NCBI GenBank assembly: GCA_034359265.1
Contig: CP136893.1
Span: forward strand, 16,807,001 to 16,871,000
Direction: 5' to 3'
Source: Canna indica
Taxonomy: Eukaryota; Streptophyta; Magnoliopsida; Zingiberales; Cannaceae
Length of the DNA: 64,000 nucleotides
A model generated the notes under the pieces. The model was not told where the DNA came from. It saw nothing but the letters and a program-made list of their open reading frames with translations, and ran no database searches. Of this stretch, positions 45,501 through 56,050 are shown piece after piece. A program made the translations under genes and the position numbers. Every line of letters begins with the position of its first letter. The first letter of the stretch is position 1.

Positions 45501-48317
45501 TCTAACAGTCTTAACATGCAATTTTCAGGAGCAAGCACCTGGCAAACTTGCTAAACTTTTTGTCAAATAAAAGACAACCTAGTGGCCATTTAATAAAAGC
45601 GTAAGAACATAACTTTTGTACAAAAGTACTTGTTGCAACGCCGGATTTTACTTCTCTTCCGAAATGCAAATTAACAACTGCCACTAAATGTTGTAACTTG
45701 ATAAACCCACTTGCATTCACGGTTTACTCAATTAAAGCATAACCCAAGCCTCTAAATGGACGAAGCTCAAAAGGACAGTGGAGGAACTGTGAAACATTAT
45801 AATATTATTGTTCCTTCCTAATAGTCAGTTAAAAAAATGGGGCGCTTTTTTCTTTTTTATATGATCTTTTTGGGATAAGCATTTTAAAAAGTGATCATCT
45901 TTATAAGTTTAACAAAAACTAACCAAGATAATAGTTTTTTGGACAAAAATTGCCCTCATTAAATCATTAATACCTGACCTGTATGATGAAAATATGTATA
46001 TGTTTCAACAACTCGTCCAGGTGTCGATAACCCGAGACAACCCGTCCATATGCCAACAAGCAATGGACAAAGACAATACACCCCGCCCTGAATGTCAACA
46101 ACCCAAGGCAACCCGATAACACATCATCCATATGCTAACAATAGGGGTGGAAATAGGCCAGGCGACCTGCAAGGACCTGTATTTGGCCTGGCTTGGCCCA
46201 GGCCAAGGCTTTGAAATATGCTTGTTTTCCTTATCAGGCCAGGCCCAGGTTAAGGTGGTGTATATATATATATAATATTATTATTATTTTATTATGTATT
46301 TACATTAAAATTATTTTAATGTAATAACTAATATTGTTTTAATTTAATAAAACACGGGCCACAGGCCAGGTCAGGCCAAAATTTTATATTGAAAGTAGGT
46401 TATATAAATAAATTTTATATTGGAAGCAGGCTTCATAAACAGGCCACAGGCCAGGCCAATGAACAGGTCAGGCTCAGGCTAAAATTTAAGCCTATAATAG
46501 GTCACAGGCCAGGCCCAGGCCAATCTTTTACCATATAGGCCTGGCCTGTTTCCACGCTCTGGATATCGACAACCCGTCCAGGGTGTCAACAACTCGGGAC
46601 AACCCGTTGATGGAGTCAACAATTCGGGACAAAGACAAAACACGCTGCACTCATATCTATGTTACTTGTGTGATTTACAGATCACTTATAAGGAAGAGGA
46701 GAATCTGATTTATGCCAAAGATGATTGCAGGATGCTAAAAATCGATCAACGAAATTGCGATGTGAAATTGCACGTTGACCGGTGAGAGGAGGGGTGGAGG
46801 GGTGGATGAGTGGCGAGAGGTGATCACCGGGGGTGAATCTAGCAAAGAGAGGGAGAACAAGGGAGGGAGACAAATGAGCATGAGATGTAAGGGGAAGAGA
46901 AGATAAAGATGAAGGGCATTTTGGTCCATACAAAGAAAATTTGACCAAAAGTTATATAGAGGATCACTTTTTAAAACTCTTATCCCAGTCCATGCAATTT
47001 CATCTAAAAAATCCTAAAAAATAGTCAACCAACAAATAAAGTTATATGGAGGGTTACGGACCCGCGACAAACTGCTTAGATGGGGGATGTCCTTGGATAT
47101 CTCCTGTGCTCTTTGCCACTTGCAGATGGAAACTCACAATCATCTTTTCAACCTCTGTCAATATTCTCAAGACTCTTGGGCTTTCTTACTCAACTTGCTG
47201 CAGATTCCTTATGTTAATTTGTCTTGGCAGCTGGACATTCATCATTAGAGGATATCCACTAACAGAGCTACACTTCAGAGGTTGAGGATCCTTTTGGTGT
47301 GGAGTTAGTTCACCTGGAGCGAGAGATGTTTTTAGGATTCTTGTATGGGGGTTCAAGAGCTCACCTGCTCAGTGCTCTCTTTCTTGGACTCCTATAAGAT
47401 TATCTAGTGGTCCTGTACTTGTACTTGTCCCTGTTCTCTTTTGTATATCTTTGGATTTTTTTTAGTTTCCTTTAATGTTTTATTTCCCTCCTTCCCCTAT
47501 TGTATTCAATTGTACCTCATGAATTAATACAAATGCTTCTTCTCAAAAAAAATTTCATCTAAAAATCCTAAAAACAGTCAACCGACAAATAAACACCACA
47601 AACTAGTCGACGAAGCTATCCACAATCTCTTCCTATAATTCTTTTTCGTATACGTAACATCTATGCACATAGCATAACCATTTCAGAAAGGGAACATATC
47701 ACGAACCTTCTAAGAATGGCAACAAAATCACCGCTGGGCCCAATCAGCGCGACATCGGGGGCGGTCCCGATCGCCTCCTTGTCCTCATCCCGGATCGCAA
47801 GGACGATCGGCAGCGACATGTTGACGACGGAGCCATCGGCGAGGCGGAGCGAGTTGAAGTGCAGGCTCTGCAGGTACTCGGCCTCCCGCATGAACCCCCT
47901 CAGCGGGCTCGCCCACCCCTCTGACACCACGTGGACCCACTCCAGGTCGACCGGCCCGATCCTGACCGCCGGCAGCAGGGACGCCTCCGCCCGCCGCGCC
48001 GCCCGCTCCGCCTCCGGCACGACCAGCTCCACGAGCGCGCCGCCGTCGGGCTCGATCAGCGAGCTCCGGACCGAAGGAGTGGCGTGCGGCGGCATTGGGA
48101 GCGAAGAAGCAGAAGAAGGGGACGGAAGAAGCGCAGTTAGAGGGTTGGAGCTATACAACGGATTTGATAACGGAAAGCGGTTGTGGGCACTACTTCTCGT
48201 TGGGGTTGGTTGGAGAAGTAGCAACGTGGGAGGAGTTGAAGTGAGGCTTCTTCTTGAGGGGAAGGAAGAGGGGAAGATTTGGGCATTGGAAACGGCGTTG
48301 GAAGTGAAGAGAGGCAT
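36587..48317 (-). CDS. APS: ATP sulfurylase, plastid-type, complete, five exons
   Basis: This enzyme makes adenosine 5'-phosphosulfate from ATP and sulfate, the first step of sulfate assimilation. Exons in gene order are 47707-48317, 39744-40149, 39370-39630, 36811-36897 and 36587-36733. They have GT-AG sites and join in frame to 503 residues. The ATG at 48317 gives a Ser/Pro/Leu-rich N-terminus of about 80 residues typical of a plastid transit peptide. The PUA-like N-domain follows ([30 protein letters not shown]). The catalytic domain has [10 protein letters not shown] at residues 284-293, where the two His bind ATP phosphates, and [10 protein letters not shown] at 386-395. The C-terminus retains [16 protein letters not shown] and [16 protein letters not shown]. 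No lesion was found. Introns 1 (7.6 kb) and 3 (2.5 kb) hold LINE, MULE and Harbinger-type insertions. A second Met at residue 75 (48095) could give a cytosolic form. Confidence 0.97.
37612..37911 (+). mobile_element. 5'-truncated LINE insert with 19-bp target duplication
   Basis: GGTTCTGAACTTCATTCTT occurs at 37612-37630 and 37893-37911. The 262-bp insert between them reads on + as the end of a plant LINE: a [14 protein letters not shown] block resembling the usual WxxWxERNxRxF, then a 3' untranslated region and a poly-A run ending at 37892. It lies in intron 3 of the ATP sulfurylase gene, antisense to it. The perfect duplication shows a recent insertion. Confidence 0.92.
38453..39282. mobile_element. 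PIF/Harbinger-type non-autonomous element, 830 bp
   Basis: The left end GGGCCTGTTTGGTTAGCGAA and right end TTCGCTAACCAAACAGCACC are inverted repeats. TAA is duplicated at 38450-38452 and 39283-39285. Subterminal DNA is rich in GAAACC / GGTTTC words. There is no coding capacity. It lies in intron 3 of the ATP sulfurylase gene, 87 bp from exon 3. Confidence 0.88.
40150..42865. other. ATP sulfurylase intron 1, exon-2 side
   Basis: No exon is seen. At 41520-42030 there is a degraded stretch starting AAGGTTTAAAATCTTGTA with later ATCGATATG words and a GGATAGCGGTTTTTTGAAAA end. It resembles the CATGGTTTAAAATACC hAT family but has no paired terminus. 42180-42700 contains CGATGTGGGACTAAAATGGG and a C-rich tail like an LTR fragment; this is not provable. 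Confidence 0.35.
42866..43393. mobile_element. Mutator-like MITE, 528 bp, in ATP sulfurylase intron 1
   Basis: Both ends carry the same long inverted repeat: GGGAAAATTGATGAATCTAT on the left and, on the other strand, GGTAAAATTGATGAATCTAT on the right, continuing for more than 50 bp. Flanks TTTAGTATT (42857-42865) and TTTGTTATT (43394-43402) match at seven of nine positions. That fits an old 9-bp Mutator-like duplication. There is no coding capacity. Confidence 0.75.
43850..45010 (-). pseudogene. LINE reverse-transcriptase fragment, degraded
   Basis: On the - strand 44998-44810 gives [20 protein letters not shown] and [17 protein letters not shown], typical of plant non-LTR reverse transcriptase. 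Further along, 44355-44140 gives [20 protein letters not shown] and [10 protein letters not shown], the downstream thumb and connection part. Stops and frameshifts separate the blocks. It lies in intron 1 of the ATP sulfurylase gene, in the same orientation as the gene. Confidence 0.82.
45011..46141. other. ATP sulfurylase intron 1, unassigned part
   Basis: No exon or element boundary is recognised. From 46010 there are short degenerate repeats of the form CAACCCG(T/A)CCA(G/T) and CAACCCGGGACAA-like words, which resume after the next element at 46555-46640. Confidence 0.4.
46142..46554. repeat. hAT-type element with AGGCCAGGCC words
   Basis: It starts TAGGGGTGGAAATAGGCCAG and ends CTGGCCTGTTTCCACGCTCT, so the inner parts of the ends are inverted repeats while the right outermost bases are altered. 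Both ends are dense in GGCCAGGCC. No clear 8-bp duplication remains (left flank GCTAACAA). It is a member by terminus similarity to 49882-50407. Confidence 0.65.
46996..47593 (+). mobile_element. Retroposed LINE-type 3' fragment with long flanking duplication
   Basis: A block starting AATTTCATCTAAAAAATCCT (46996-47040) is repeated at 47551-47593 with a few differences. The 510-bp insert between them ends in a LINE-like 3' region and a poly-A run. The duplication of about 43-45 bp is longer than usual for LINEs. It lies in intron 1 of the ATP sulfurylase gene, about 115 bp from the exon 1 donor. Confidence 0.75.
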
Positions 48318-49057
48318 GTTTTGTTTTAGTGATCCTACAACGGTGGCTCCAAAATAGGAGGATGTGGAATTATATTTCAATTCAAAGAATAAATTTGTAT
48401 ATATTTATAAAGCGGGTTCGGTAGGGTCTCGTGTCGAACGGGAACCGCAGATTGGATGGGCGGTTGGAAATTTGTATAGACGATGCGTGCTTGAGTTAGA
48501 GGTAGAGGTTTAAAGGGCGAATGGGGGACCAACGGGAAAGAGGATGTGTTAATTGGAAAGGAGCTGGGAATTGGGATTTGAGCCAGTGATTGTTCATTGG
48601 GAATTGTGGCGTGGGATGTGGACCGTGGCCGTCGAATTGAGGCTGAAAAGGTCGTTGGGTGTGGGGACAACAATTGAATTGATGGATTGTGCCTCAGTCA
48701 ATCTAGACTCGAGCTCGAGGCAAGCTCATTTCCTGTCAGGCTGTGCATGACACGATCCTAGCAAATTTCGAGTCGTGTCAGGCACAGTTCGAATTTTCAG
48801 AGGTGCGGCCTAGCTCGGTAGACGGCTCATCCTTTCGAACTAGGTCGGCCGGCGCCAAATTGTACGACCCCTTTCGGGTTGGGTCCGTGTCGCTCATGGG
48901 CGGGCCTCGGCTAATATTGCTACATCTATGCGAGTCGCTTGATTTACAAAAAGTATATCTATATTTTTTTTAAAAATGATTTTTAATCAGATTTAATTTT
49001 ATGAATTTAAATTTTTTTGGAAGTTGGTAAATTAAATATTTTATATTAATGAAATTT
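48318..49057. other. Upstream region of the ATP sulfurylase gene
   Basis: The part next to 48317 is probable 5' leader and promoter. 48700-48930 is GC-rich with TCGAGCTCGAGG-like words, possibly a relic of another word-rich element. No coding exon is supported. Confidence 0.4.
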
Positions 49058-49771
49058 GGGAGAAGGTACTAAAATTATCCCAAAAGATTTTAGAAATTAT
49101 TTCTATACAACACATTGTCTCTGACGTTAGAACAACATCAAGAATTCGTTAACGGTATTGAACGAATATAATCACCTAACGCATCATCTGTCAAAGATAC
49201 TATTTTATTCCTCGCGCCGAAGACTTTATTTTATCCCTTAGATATTTAGAGCAAAAATGCCCACATAGTAACAAAAAATGATAACATGACATCTAACATG
49301 TTGAATTTTGATTAGACTTTTCTTTACATCGTGGAATCCACATCTCACTAACTCATCGTCCCGTCGACATCAAAATTCGACATTGACGTGGAGAGCATTT
49401 TAGTTAAAATTCGGCACTTCAGATGTCACATCAGCATCGTTAACAGACATGGACAACATTTCAGAAAATGAGTATTTTTGTATTATTTTTTGTTATTGTA
49501 TGAACATCTTTGCTCCAAAAAAACCTGAGAGACAAAGTAGAGCCTCCAGACAAACGTAAGGAGCAAAATAGTACATTTGGCAGATGACGTGTCAGATGAT
49601 TGTATTAGTGAATGACACGTCACATGACACATCTACGGATTCATGACACAATTCCAATATGTAGTATAACAATGATTTTTAAAACTTTTTAAATAATTTT
49701 GAGCCAAAAAACATAGAGAGCAAATAAGTTATTTTTAGTAAACGTGAGGGGGCAAATTAGTATCTTCACCC
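49058..49771. mobile_element. Mutator-like MITE, 714 bp
   Basis: The left end GGGAGAAGGTACTAAAATTA and, on the other strand, the right end GGGTGAAGATACTAATTTGC are inverted repeats. Flanks ATGAAATTT (49049-49057) and ACAAAATTT (49772-49780) match at seven of nine positions, in keeping with an old 9-bp duplication. The interior has no coding capacity. Confidence 0.72.
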
Positions 49772-49881
49772 ACAAAATTTTTACATCTTATTTAATTTTT
49801 AAGAGTCAACTTAAAATAATTGATATCTTCTCTTTTTATAATTATTATATTATTAATATAATATAATATTATGGTTATATT

Positions 49882-50407
49882 TAGGGATGACAACAGTTCA
49901 GCTAACCGCACTTTTGGGGGTTAATCGAAACCGAAATCGATTTTCAAACCTGCTAACCGAAATCGAAATCGAAACCAGTCGATTTCAAAAGTTTATATTT
50001 GAAACCGAATTTTTCGATTCGAATAGAACCGATTATCCCTTTACTAATCGGTTAACCGGTAGTAAACAGATAACCGATTCAAAGATTAATAACAAAATCG
50101 ATTTTGGATACCGGTTAATTAATCGTAAAAAACTGATAGTAAACGAATAATCGGTTCAAAGATTAATAATAAAATTAGTTTCGATTACCAGTTAACCGCA
50201 AAAAACCGGTAACCGAAACCAAATATATAATCGATTTCGGTTAACGAATAACCACGACCTGATAACCGAAACCGAACCAATTTTAAATGATTTTTTATTT
50301 TTACTATCCAAAACCGAAACCGAACCGCAAATCCACTATCCAAAATCAAATTTTACGGTTCGATTAACTGGTTAACCGCGGTTAATCGATTTGAATTATC
50401 ATCCCTA
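49882..50407. mobile_element. hAT-type MITE with AACCG words, 526 bp
   Basis: The left end TAGGGATGACAAC and right end GATAATTC-type inverse (ATTATCATCCCTA) are inverted repeats. The flank GTTATATT is duplicated exactly at 49874-49881 and 50408-50415. Almost the whole element is built from GGTTAACCG, AACCGAAACCG and CGATTTCG words. There is no coding capacity. Confidence 0.92.
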
Positions 50408-50415
50408 GTTATATT

Positions 50416-51880
50416 ATGATAATATATTACAGTCAATAATATAATGAAATATTATTATATTTTAATATTAAATAATTAATCAATACACTTTTTTTAGAAA
50501 ATGTGACTTCTTCCACTTTTATCTATTTTTTATCAATCTAATAAGACGTAAAAAAGGTGTACTTCCGAAGAAGTTCTACCCTATTTGGAATGGATTCTAA
50601 AAATAGAATTAAGAAAGAAATAAGAAATTTATGACGAACATGCCCTAATAAATTTTAATTTCATAATCAATAGATATTCATTATTTTCTAGATGCGGAGG
50701 ATATTGAAGATTTATTGCAATAAAGAAATTCGAAGATACGGAAGGAGAATTGATTCTCCTCTTCTTTTATTAAAATATATTATGTAAACAAATAATTCTA
50801 AAATATTCCTCCTATTTGCTTCAAAGATTATAGAATATTTCTTCATATAAAATTACTTTTCATATCAATCAAAAGGACCTAATTTTTCCATGGCACATTC
50901 CTTCTATTTATCCTAGATACAATGGTTTGTTTTATTTCATACGATAGAATTTCAATCAGATATGTATTTAATTCGAATTAATCAAGATACAAATCTCGCA
51001 AGATAAACTTATATCATATTCAATATTTATTTAGATCGCAATTCATAAGTAAGAGGATTAGGTAAAATGATATTCCTAAATTATATATTTGTTTTGATTT
51101 GGAATAAGAGAGTTGAAAATTAATAATCTAATAATTAAATTTGATTTTATCATTTTTTATTTAAAAAATATGAAATTAAATTTAAATAATTAATTTTAAC
51201 ATAATAATATGAAAATTTTGACAAAATATTTTTTAAAAATAAATTAATTTTTTCTACCATAAATATAAATTCATGAAAAATATATAATTACTACTTTTTC
51301 GATATAACGTGAGTGATCTCTTTTCTTTTCAATTTTTCATTCTACTTTGAAACTAATTTCAATCATATACATTCTTTTTTAAACCCGACTCCCAATATAT
51401 AAAATGTCGATAGAATTTCTGTCCTCTAAATCTGATTATGTATTAAGAGCATCTTTAATTCGTTATTTCATAGAATAATTGATAAATTTATATTTATTAT
51501 TTATTCAGTACATATATTAAAAGAATATAGAATTAATAATAAAAAAACAGCTTTTGAACCATTGCTGGCCGGGCTTAACACATGTTGGACAATAAAAATA
51601 CATGAAATTTGCACCATAAAAGGACGTCTATAATTAATTCGCAACCATTAAAAGCATAGATATGCATGCATCTGGAATTGCAAAGATATCTTTTGAAAAT
51701 TAGATGGGAAATAATTTATTGATGATAATTATGCCGTTCTCTTTGCAGAGAAGCCCCATAAGAACAAAAATATGTATATGTGAGGCTTTAAGATCAATTA
51801 GTCATAATTAAAATGATTCGAATTAAACAAATTAATCTTTTACAAACCTTTTAGCAGAATATTGATTCTTTTTAATTAGG
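50416..51880. other. AT-rich intergenic DNA
   Basis: Nothing recognisable: no exon, no boundary-defined repeat and no RNA gene. Confidence 0.5.
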
Positions 51881-52173
51881 GAAAATTATATTTTTGGTCC
51901 CTACAGTTTACTCGAATTTTGATTTTAGTCCACGTACTTTTAAAATTTTGATTTTAGCCCTCACGCTTTATTTTCGTTTAGGATTTGGTCTCTGTCGTCA
52001 CATAAGGCATAAGCGGAGCTGATGTGGATAATAGGTGCTGATTGGACATTGTTGACATGGAGCCTACAGAGATCAACTTTGTAAATTATGATGACTAAAA
52101 CCAAAATTTTTTGAATTATGAAGACTAAAACTAAAATTCAATTAAACTATAAGGACCAAAATTATTATTTTTC
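51881..52173 (+). mobile_element. MITE copy A of an inverted pair
   Basis: The left end GAAAATTATATTTTTGGTCC and right end GGACCAAAATTATTATTTTTC are inverted repeats. The centre contains GTGGATAATAGGTGCTGATT and GACATGGAGCC. It is the reverse complement of the copy at 52861-53159. The target duplication is not resolvable because of AT-rich flanks. Its end sequence suggests a Mutator-like or related MITE. Confidence 0.8.
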
Positions 52174-52860
52174 TTTAAAACAAAATCATAGGATATTTTA
52201 TAATTTATTTATGAAAAATTATAATATTTTAAAATATTAAAATTGACTACAGTAATTTACGTTAATTTGGGTGGATTTAAACTGATGTCGTCATTAGACG
52301 TCAGTTTTTATCCGTTAATTATCCTGATTTAAGGTGAATTTCGCAGTGGCTGTAGAATTCGAAAACCTGCTCTCTTGATCTGCTCTTCTCTTCATTGATC
52401 ACCTCCTCACCTCTATTTTGATTTTAAATTTGGCGCATTCAAAGCGGTTTAAATTAGATTTCGAACGTAAAAAAATATCAATTTTCACTCTAATAAACGT
52501 CGATTTTACATGCATTTGCTATAGTGACAACACCATAATACAATATTATTGTTATGATTTCGTGGGCATTATTAAGGGATATCTAGAGATATATAACATA
52601 CTGCAAATATTAATATGTTTCTTGTTCAATTAATATGTTCAATGCAAGAATACGAAATCAGATGTTTGTACCTTAAATAGAAAATAAACTAATCTTGCAA
52701 ATATTAAACTAATTTTTTAAATATATAAACATGACATCACACTTTTCAAAATAAAATCCAAAATAAATCACCTTAATATGTGAAAAGTTTGCTCAATTTT
52801 AAATATTATAATTATTTATACATAAATTAAAAAATATCTTGTGATATTTTATATTTTTTA
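52174..52860. other. Spacer between the inverted MITE copies
   Basis: AT-rich DNA with no recognised exon. A 71-codon frame at 52418-52633 has no domain or context support. Confidence 0.45.
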
Positions 52861-53159
52861 GGAAAAATAATAATTTTGGTCCTTATAGTTTACTTGAATT
52901 TTGGTTGTAATCCACATAGTTTACAGAATTTTAGTTTTAGTCCTCATAGTTTACAAAGTTGGTTCATGTAGGCTCCACGTCAGCAATGTCCAGTCAGCAT
53001 CTGTTATCCACGTCAGCTTCGTTTAGGCCTTATATGACGACAAAGACCAAATCCTAAACAAAAATAAATTGTGGGGACTAAAATCAAAATTTAAAACTAT
53101 GATGATTAAAACCAAAATTCGAGCATAAAGTGAAGATCAAAAATATGATTTTTTTTTTC
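52861..53159 (-). mobile_element. MITE copy B of an inverted pair
   Basis: The left end GGAAAAATAATAATTTTGGTCC corresponds to the right end of copy A read backwards; its centre has GGCTCCACGTCAGCAATGTC. The two copies face each other across 687 bp. Confidence 0.8.
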
Positions 53160-53160
53160 T

Positions 53161-54225
53161 TTTAATTATATATAGCTGCACCACATGCATGCACCTGCAG
53201 TAATGACTCTTGCTCAACTTTTATATATACAAGTTCGGATGGGTAAATCCCGATTGTTCATGTGTGGCCTCATGGCATAAGTTCGGACGGGCAAATCTCG
53301 ATTATTCCCGATGTGCTTTTAAGGAATAAGTTCGGACGGACAATTCCTGGTTATTCCTGTGATATCTTAAAAGGGGTAAGTTCAGACAGGCAAATCTCGA
53401 TTATCCCTGTGATATCTTAAAGGGACAAGTTCGGACGGGCGAATCCCGATTGTTCATTCGCGTCTCGTGGAGCAAGTTCTGACGGGTCAATCCCGATTGC
53501 TCCCGAGTTTCTTTATATTAGGATAAGTTCGGATGGGCCAATCCCGATTATCCTATTATGTTTTGTTGCCTTAGAGAATGGTAGGTTTAGGCATATTGAT
53601 CTTCACCAATTAGGTGTTGGATGCCTTCGGGTGTGTGGTGGCCAGATGGCCCGTTAGCTAGTCACTCCCTTGTGACTTTTCTTGCTTGATTTAGGTGTTT
53701 GCATTTATGCTATTTATTATGTGTTTGGTTTCTCGTGGGGGTCGGTAGAATCGCTCACTGAGTTCTTTGAACTCACTAAAGAACTCGTCCGTTGTCATTA
53801 TTTTTGTTTGTAGAGCCTGATCGGTGAGGTGGGCTGGAGCACTTATCACGACTAGAGGACAGAGGAACTACATTGATCTCATAGCAGTTCTAGTTAGAGG
53901 TCATAGTCGGGTTTGTAGTAGTTTGTCATGCACTTGTGTTTCGGCATTTTAGAGTCGTAGTCACTTGGGGACGTTTATGTCATTTACTTTGGATTTCATT
54001 CATAAGTGGTCTATTGGACTTTGATTATTATTTTCGCACTTTACTATTTTTGCTAAACTTACTTCTTACAAAATCTGGCTTGGTTTTTTCATTTTGAAAA
54101 ATAAAACTCTTTACATTCTTTCTGCTATGATTTATTGTTATGAATTGGCAAGTGCATGGTTTAGGCTACGGGGTATAGACACGTATACTCTGGTCGATCA
54201 CGTGACCCTGAGTTGGGGCGTGACA
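53161..54225 (+). repeat. Ty3/gypsy LTR (left LTR of a truncated element)
   Basis: The right limit is set by GGGGCGTGACA at 54215-54225, directly before a primer-binding site. The left limit is not fixed; it lies near or before 53231. The body has the look of Tekay/Del-type plant LTRs, for example TCGCTCACTGAGTTCTTTGA. Coding sequence is not seen downstream, so the internal region is mostly lost. A tandem array occupies its U3 part. Confidence 0.65.
53231..53567. repeat. Tandem array of about seven 47-50-bp units inside the LTR
   Basis: Each unit begins AAGTTCGGACGGGCAAATCC or a variant, then GATTATTCC and a variable spacer. Seven starts are visible at about 53231, 53279, 53328, 53378, 53427, 53474 and 53525. 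It sits where LTR enhancers normally lie. Confidence 0.88.
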
Positions 54226-54228
54226 ATG

Positions 54229-54240
54229 TGGTATCAGAGC
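54229..54240 (+). other. Retrotransposon primer-binding site (tRNA-iMet type)
   Basis: TGGTATCAGAGC is the standard sequence complementary to the 3' end of initiator tRNA-Met. It lies three bases after the LTR end, fixing the LTR boundary and the + orientation of the element. Confidence 0.92.
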
Positions 54241-54380
54241 ATGTGGTTCGGTCTGACTATGACTTAGAGTTGTTATCGTATAGGACATTGCTAGTGTGTC
54301 GGTATACGATAGGATTGTGTTATGAGATCAATTTGATTACATTCAAATCAGATCTAATTAAAATTGAGATTAGATAATCT

Positions 54381-54457
54381 TATAATATAATATAATATAA
54401 TATAATATAATATAATATAATATAATATAATATAATATAATATAATATAATATAATA
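54381..54457. repeat. Pentanucleotide microsatellite (TATAA)n
   Basis: About 15 uninterrupted TATAA units. Likely length-variable between individuals. Confidence 0.95.
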
Positions 54458-55965
54458 TTAGTATAACTTAAAATTTTATATAATATATATTAATTTATGA
54501 ATTCATTCAATTTAATATTTTAAATTTTTGTTGGAAAAGATAGATAGAAAAAAAATATTCAGGTAAAAAGTAAGGAATAAACAAATTAAAAAAAAATAAA
54601 TATTTAATAAATACTAATATAAGAAAAAATAATATCAAAATTAGATTCGAATAGCTTAAAAAAATAAAAATCAAACTTTAAAAATCAAATCAAATTTAAG
54701 AATATCATTCCAAATTTTGAATTTTTTTAAATATGATAAATTCATCGAATAAAAACCTAAATAAATTAACCAAATTATAAAAATTCAAAATTTAGTAAAT
54801 AATACATAAATTATAGTAAATAATACATAAATTATAATAATATTGTTAAATATTTATTTAAAATAAAATAATTTAATACAACCAAAATTAAAAATAAAAT
54901 GAAATTTGAAATCATAATTTTGATATAAAATAAAATAAAAATTAAAAATATATAAAAATTAAAAAGTAAAATAATTTTAAAATAAAAAACTAAAGAAAAA
55001 AAAATATCCTCCTTTATTTAAAAATAAAATAATTTGAATAATATAAACAAATAAAATATTTAAAAAGGAAAAGAAATGACAGCAGCTGCTGCCCTTTTTT
55101 ATTACAGTGCAATCCTTTTTCCATTTTGCAGCAAAGTGGAAAAAAAAAAAAAAAAAAAAAAAGCAAAAAAAAAGAGGCGTAGAGACACAACCTCCATTTT
55201 CAAAATTACTAGTAGTTAGATTATGATTGACTAAAAAACGTATGTTAAAAAAAAATGAATAATGATAAGTCGAGCTGCGAATGAGCCAAGACAATAGTAA
55301 GTGGCTTGGAGATCCACACCTTAACAACTTGTTTAAGTTGGTCTGAATTTTTAAATAAGGCCAAAGCTTAAACGTATTCACTACAATAAACCATAAAAAT
55401 ATTTATCATACTAGCACCAATAAGTGTATAATTAAATATGTAAATTGACGCCCAAAAATAACTGGTATTGCTGTCGTAGTGAAAAAAAAAATTTAAAGAA
55501 AAAATCTTAAAAGTTGCATGATGACACTAGAAAAGATGCCAATATGACAAAAATAAAATGCAAACCGTGCCACACTAGCACCTGTATGCAATATTAAGAA
55601 ATTATAAATAAATAAATAAATTTATTTATTTGAAGTTAAATTCAATTGAAATTGAATTTAATTATCGGCATATGTTCAATTAAATTCAAATTCTCTTAAC
55701 TGGTGTGCTTGATAATTTTCCGAACACTCGCATATAGTAAAATACATATGATTATTGATGAAATTACAACTCATATTATTATGAGTGGTTAGAAAAATTA
55801 TTATGCATATTTTTAGGAGGATATAACAATACTAATTTCAGAATTGAATTGGAATTGAATTTGAGTACAGGCATCATTTGGTCAAATAGAATTTTTTTTT
55901 TTTGAAAGAAACCAAACAACTCAAGTTTCAATATATAGAACCTCTACTAAGGGTGCAGCACCCGC
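54458..55965. other. Very AT-rich intergenic DNA
   Basis: Nothing coding is recognised. 55137-55172 is a poly-A-rich run, and a 134-codon Phe-rich frame on - across it is composition only. Confidence 0.5.
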
Positions 55966-56050
55966 TAGGGGTGCAAATGAGCCGAGCAGCTCGTGAGGTA
56001 CTCGAGATTGATTCAATCTTATCGAGCTCGAGCCGAGCTTTACATAAGAG
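55966..56050. repeat. hAT-type element end with GAGCTCGAGCC words
   Basis: It starts TAGGGGTGCAAATGAGCCGA and contains CGAGCTCGAGCCGAGC. Only the left end is present; what follows is the gypsy relic. Confidence 0.5.

Noticed and set aside
47716..48357. 213-codon + strand open frame opposite ATP sulfurylase exon 1
   Set aside because: It is the antisense shadow of a GC-rich exon; no domain, and the - strand frame is clearly the conserved enzyme.
53231..53567. Regularly spaced repeats that look like a CRISPR array
   Set aside because: This is plant nuclear DNA; units are LTR tandem repeats without unique spacers of constant length or cas genes.
54977..55381. 134-codon - strand frame
   Set aside because: Poly-Phe from an A-rich + strand; no domain.
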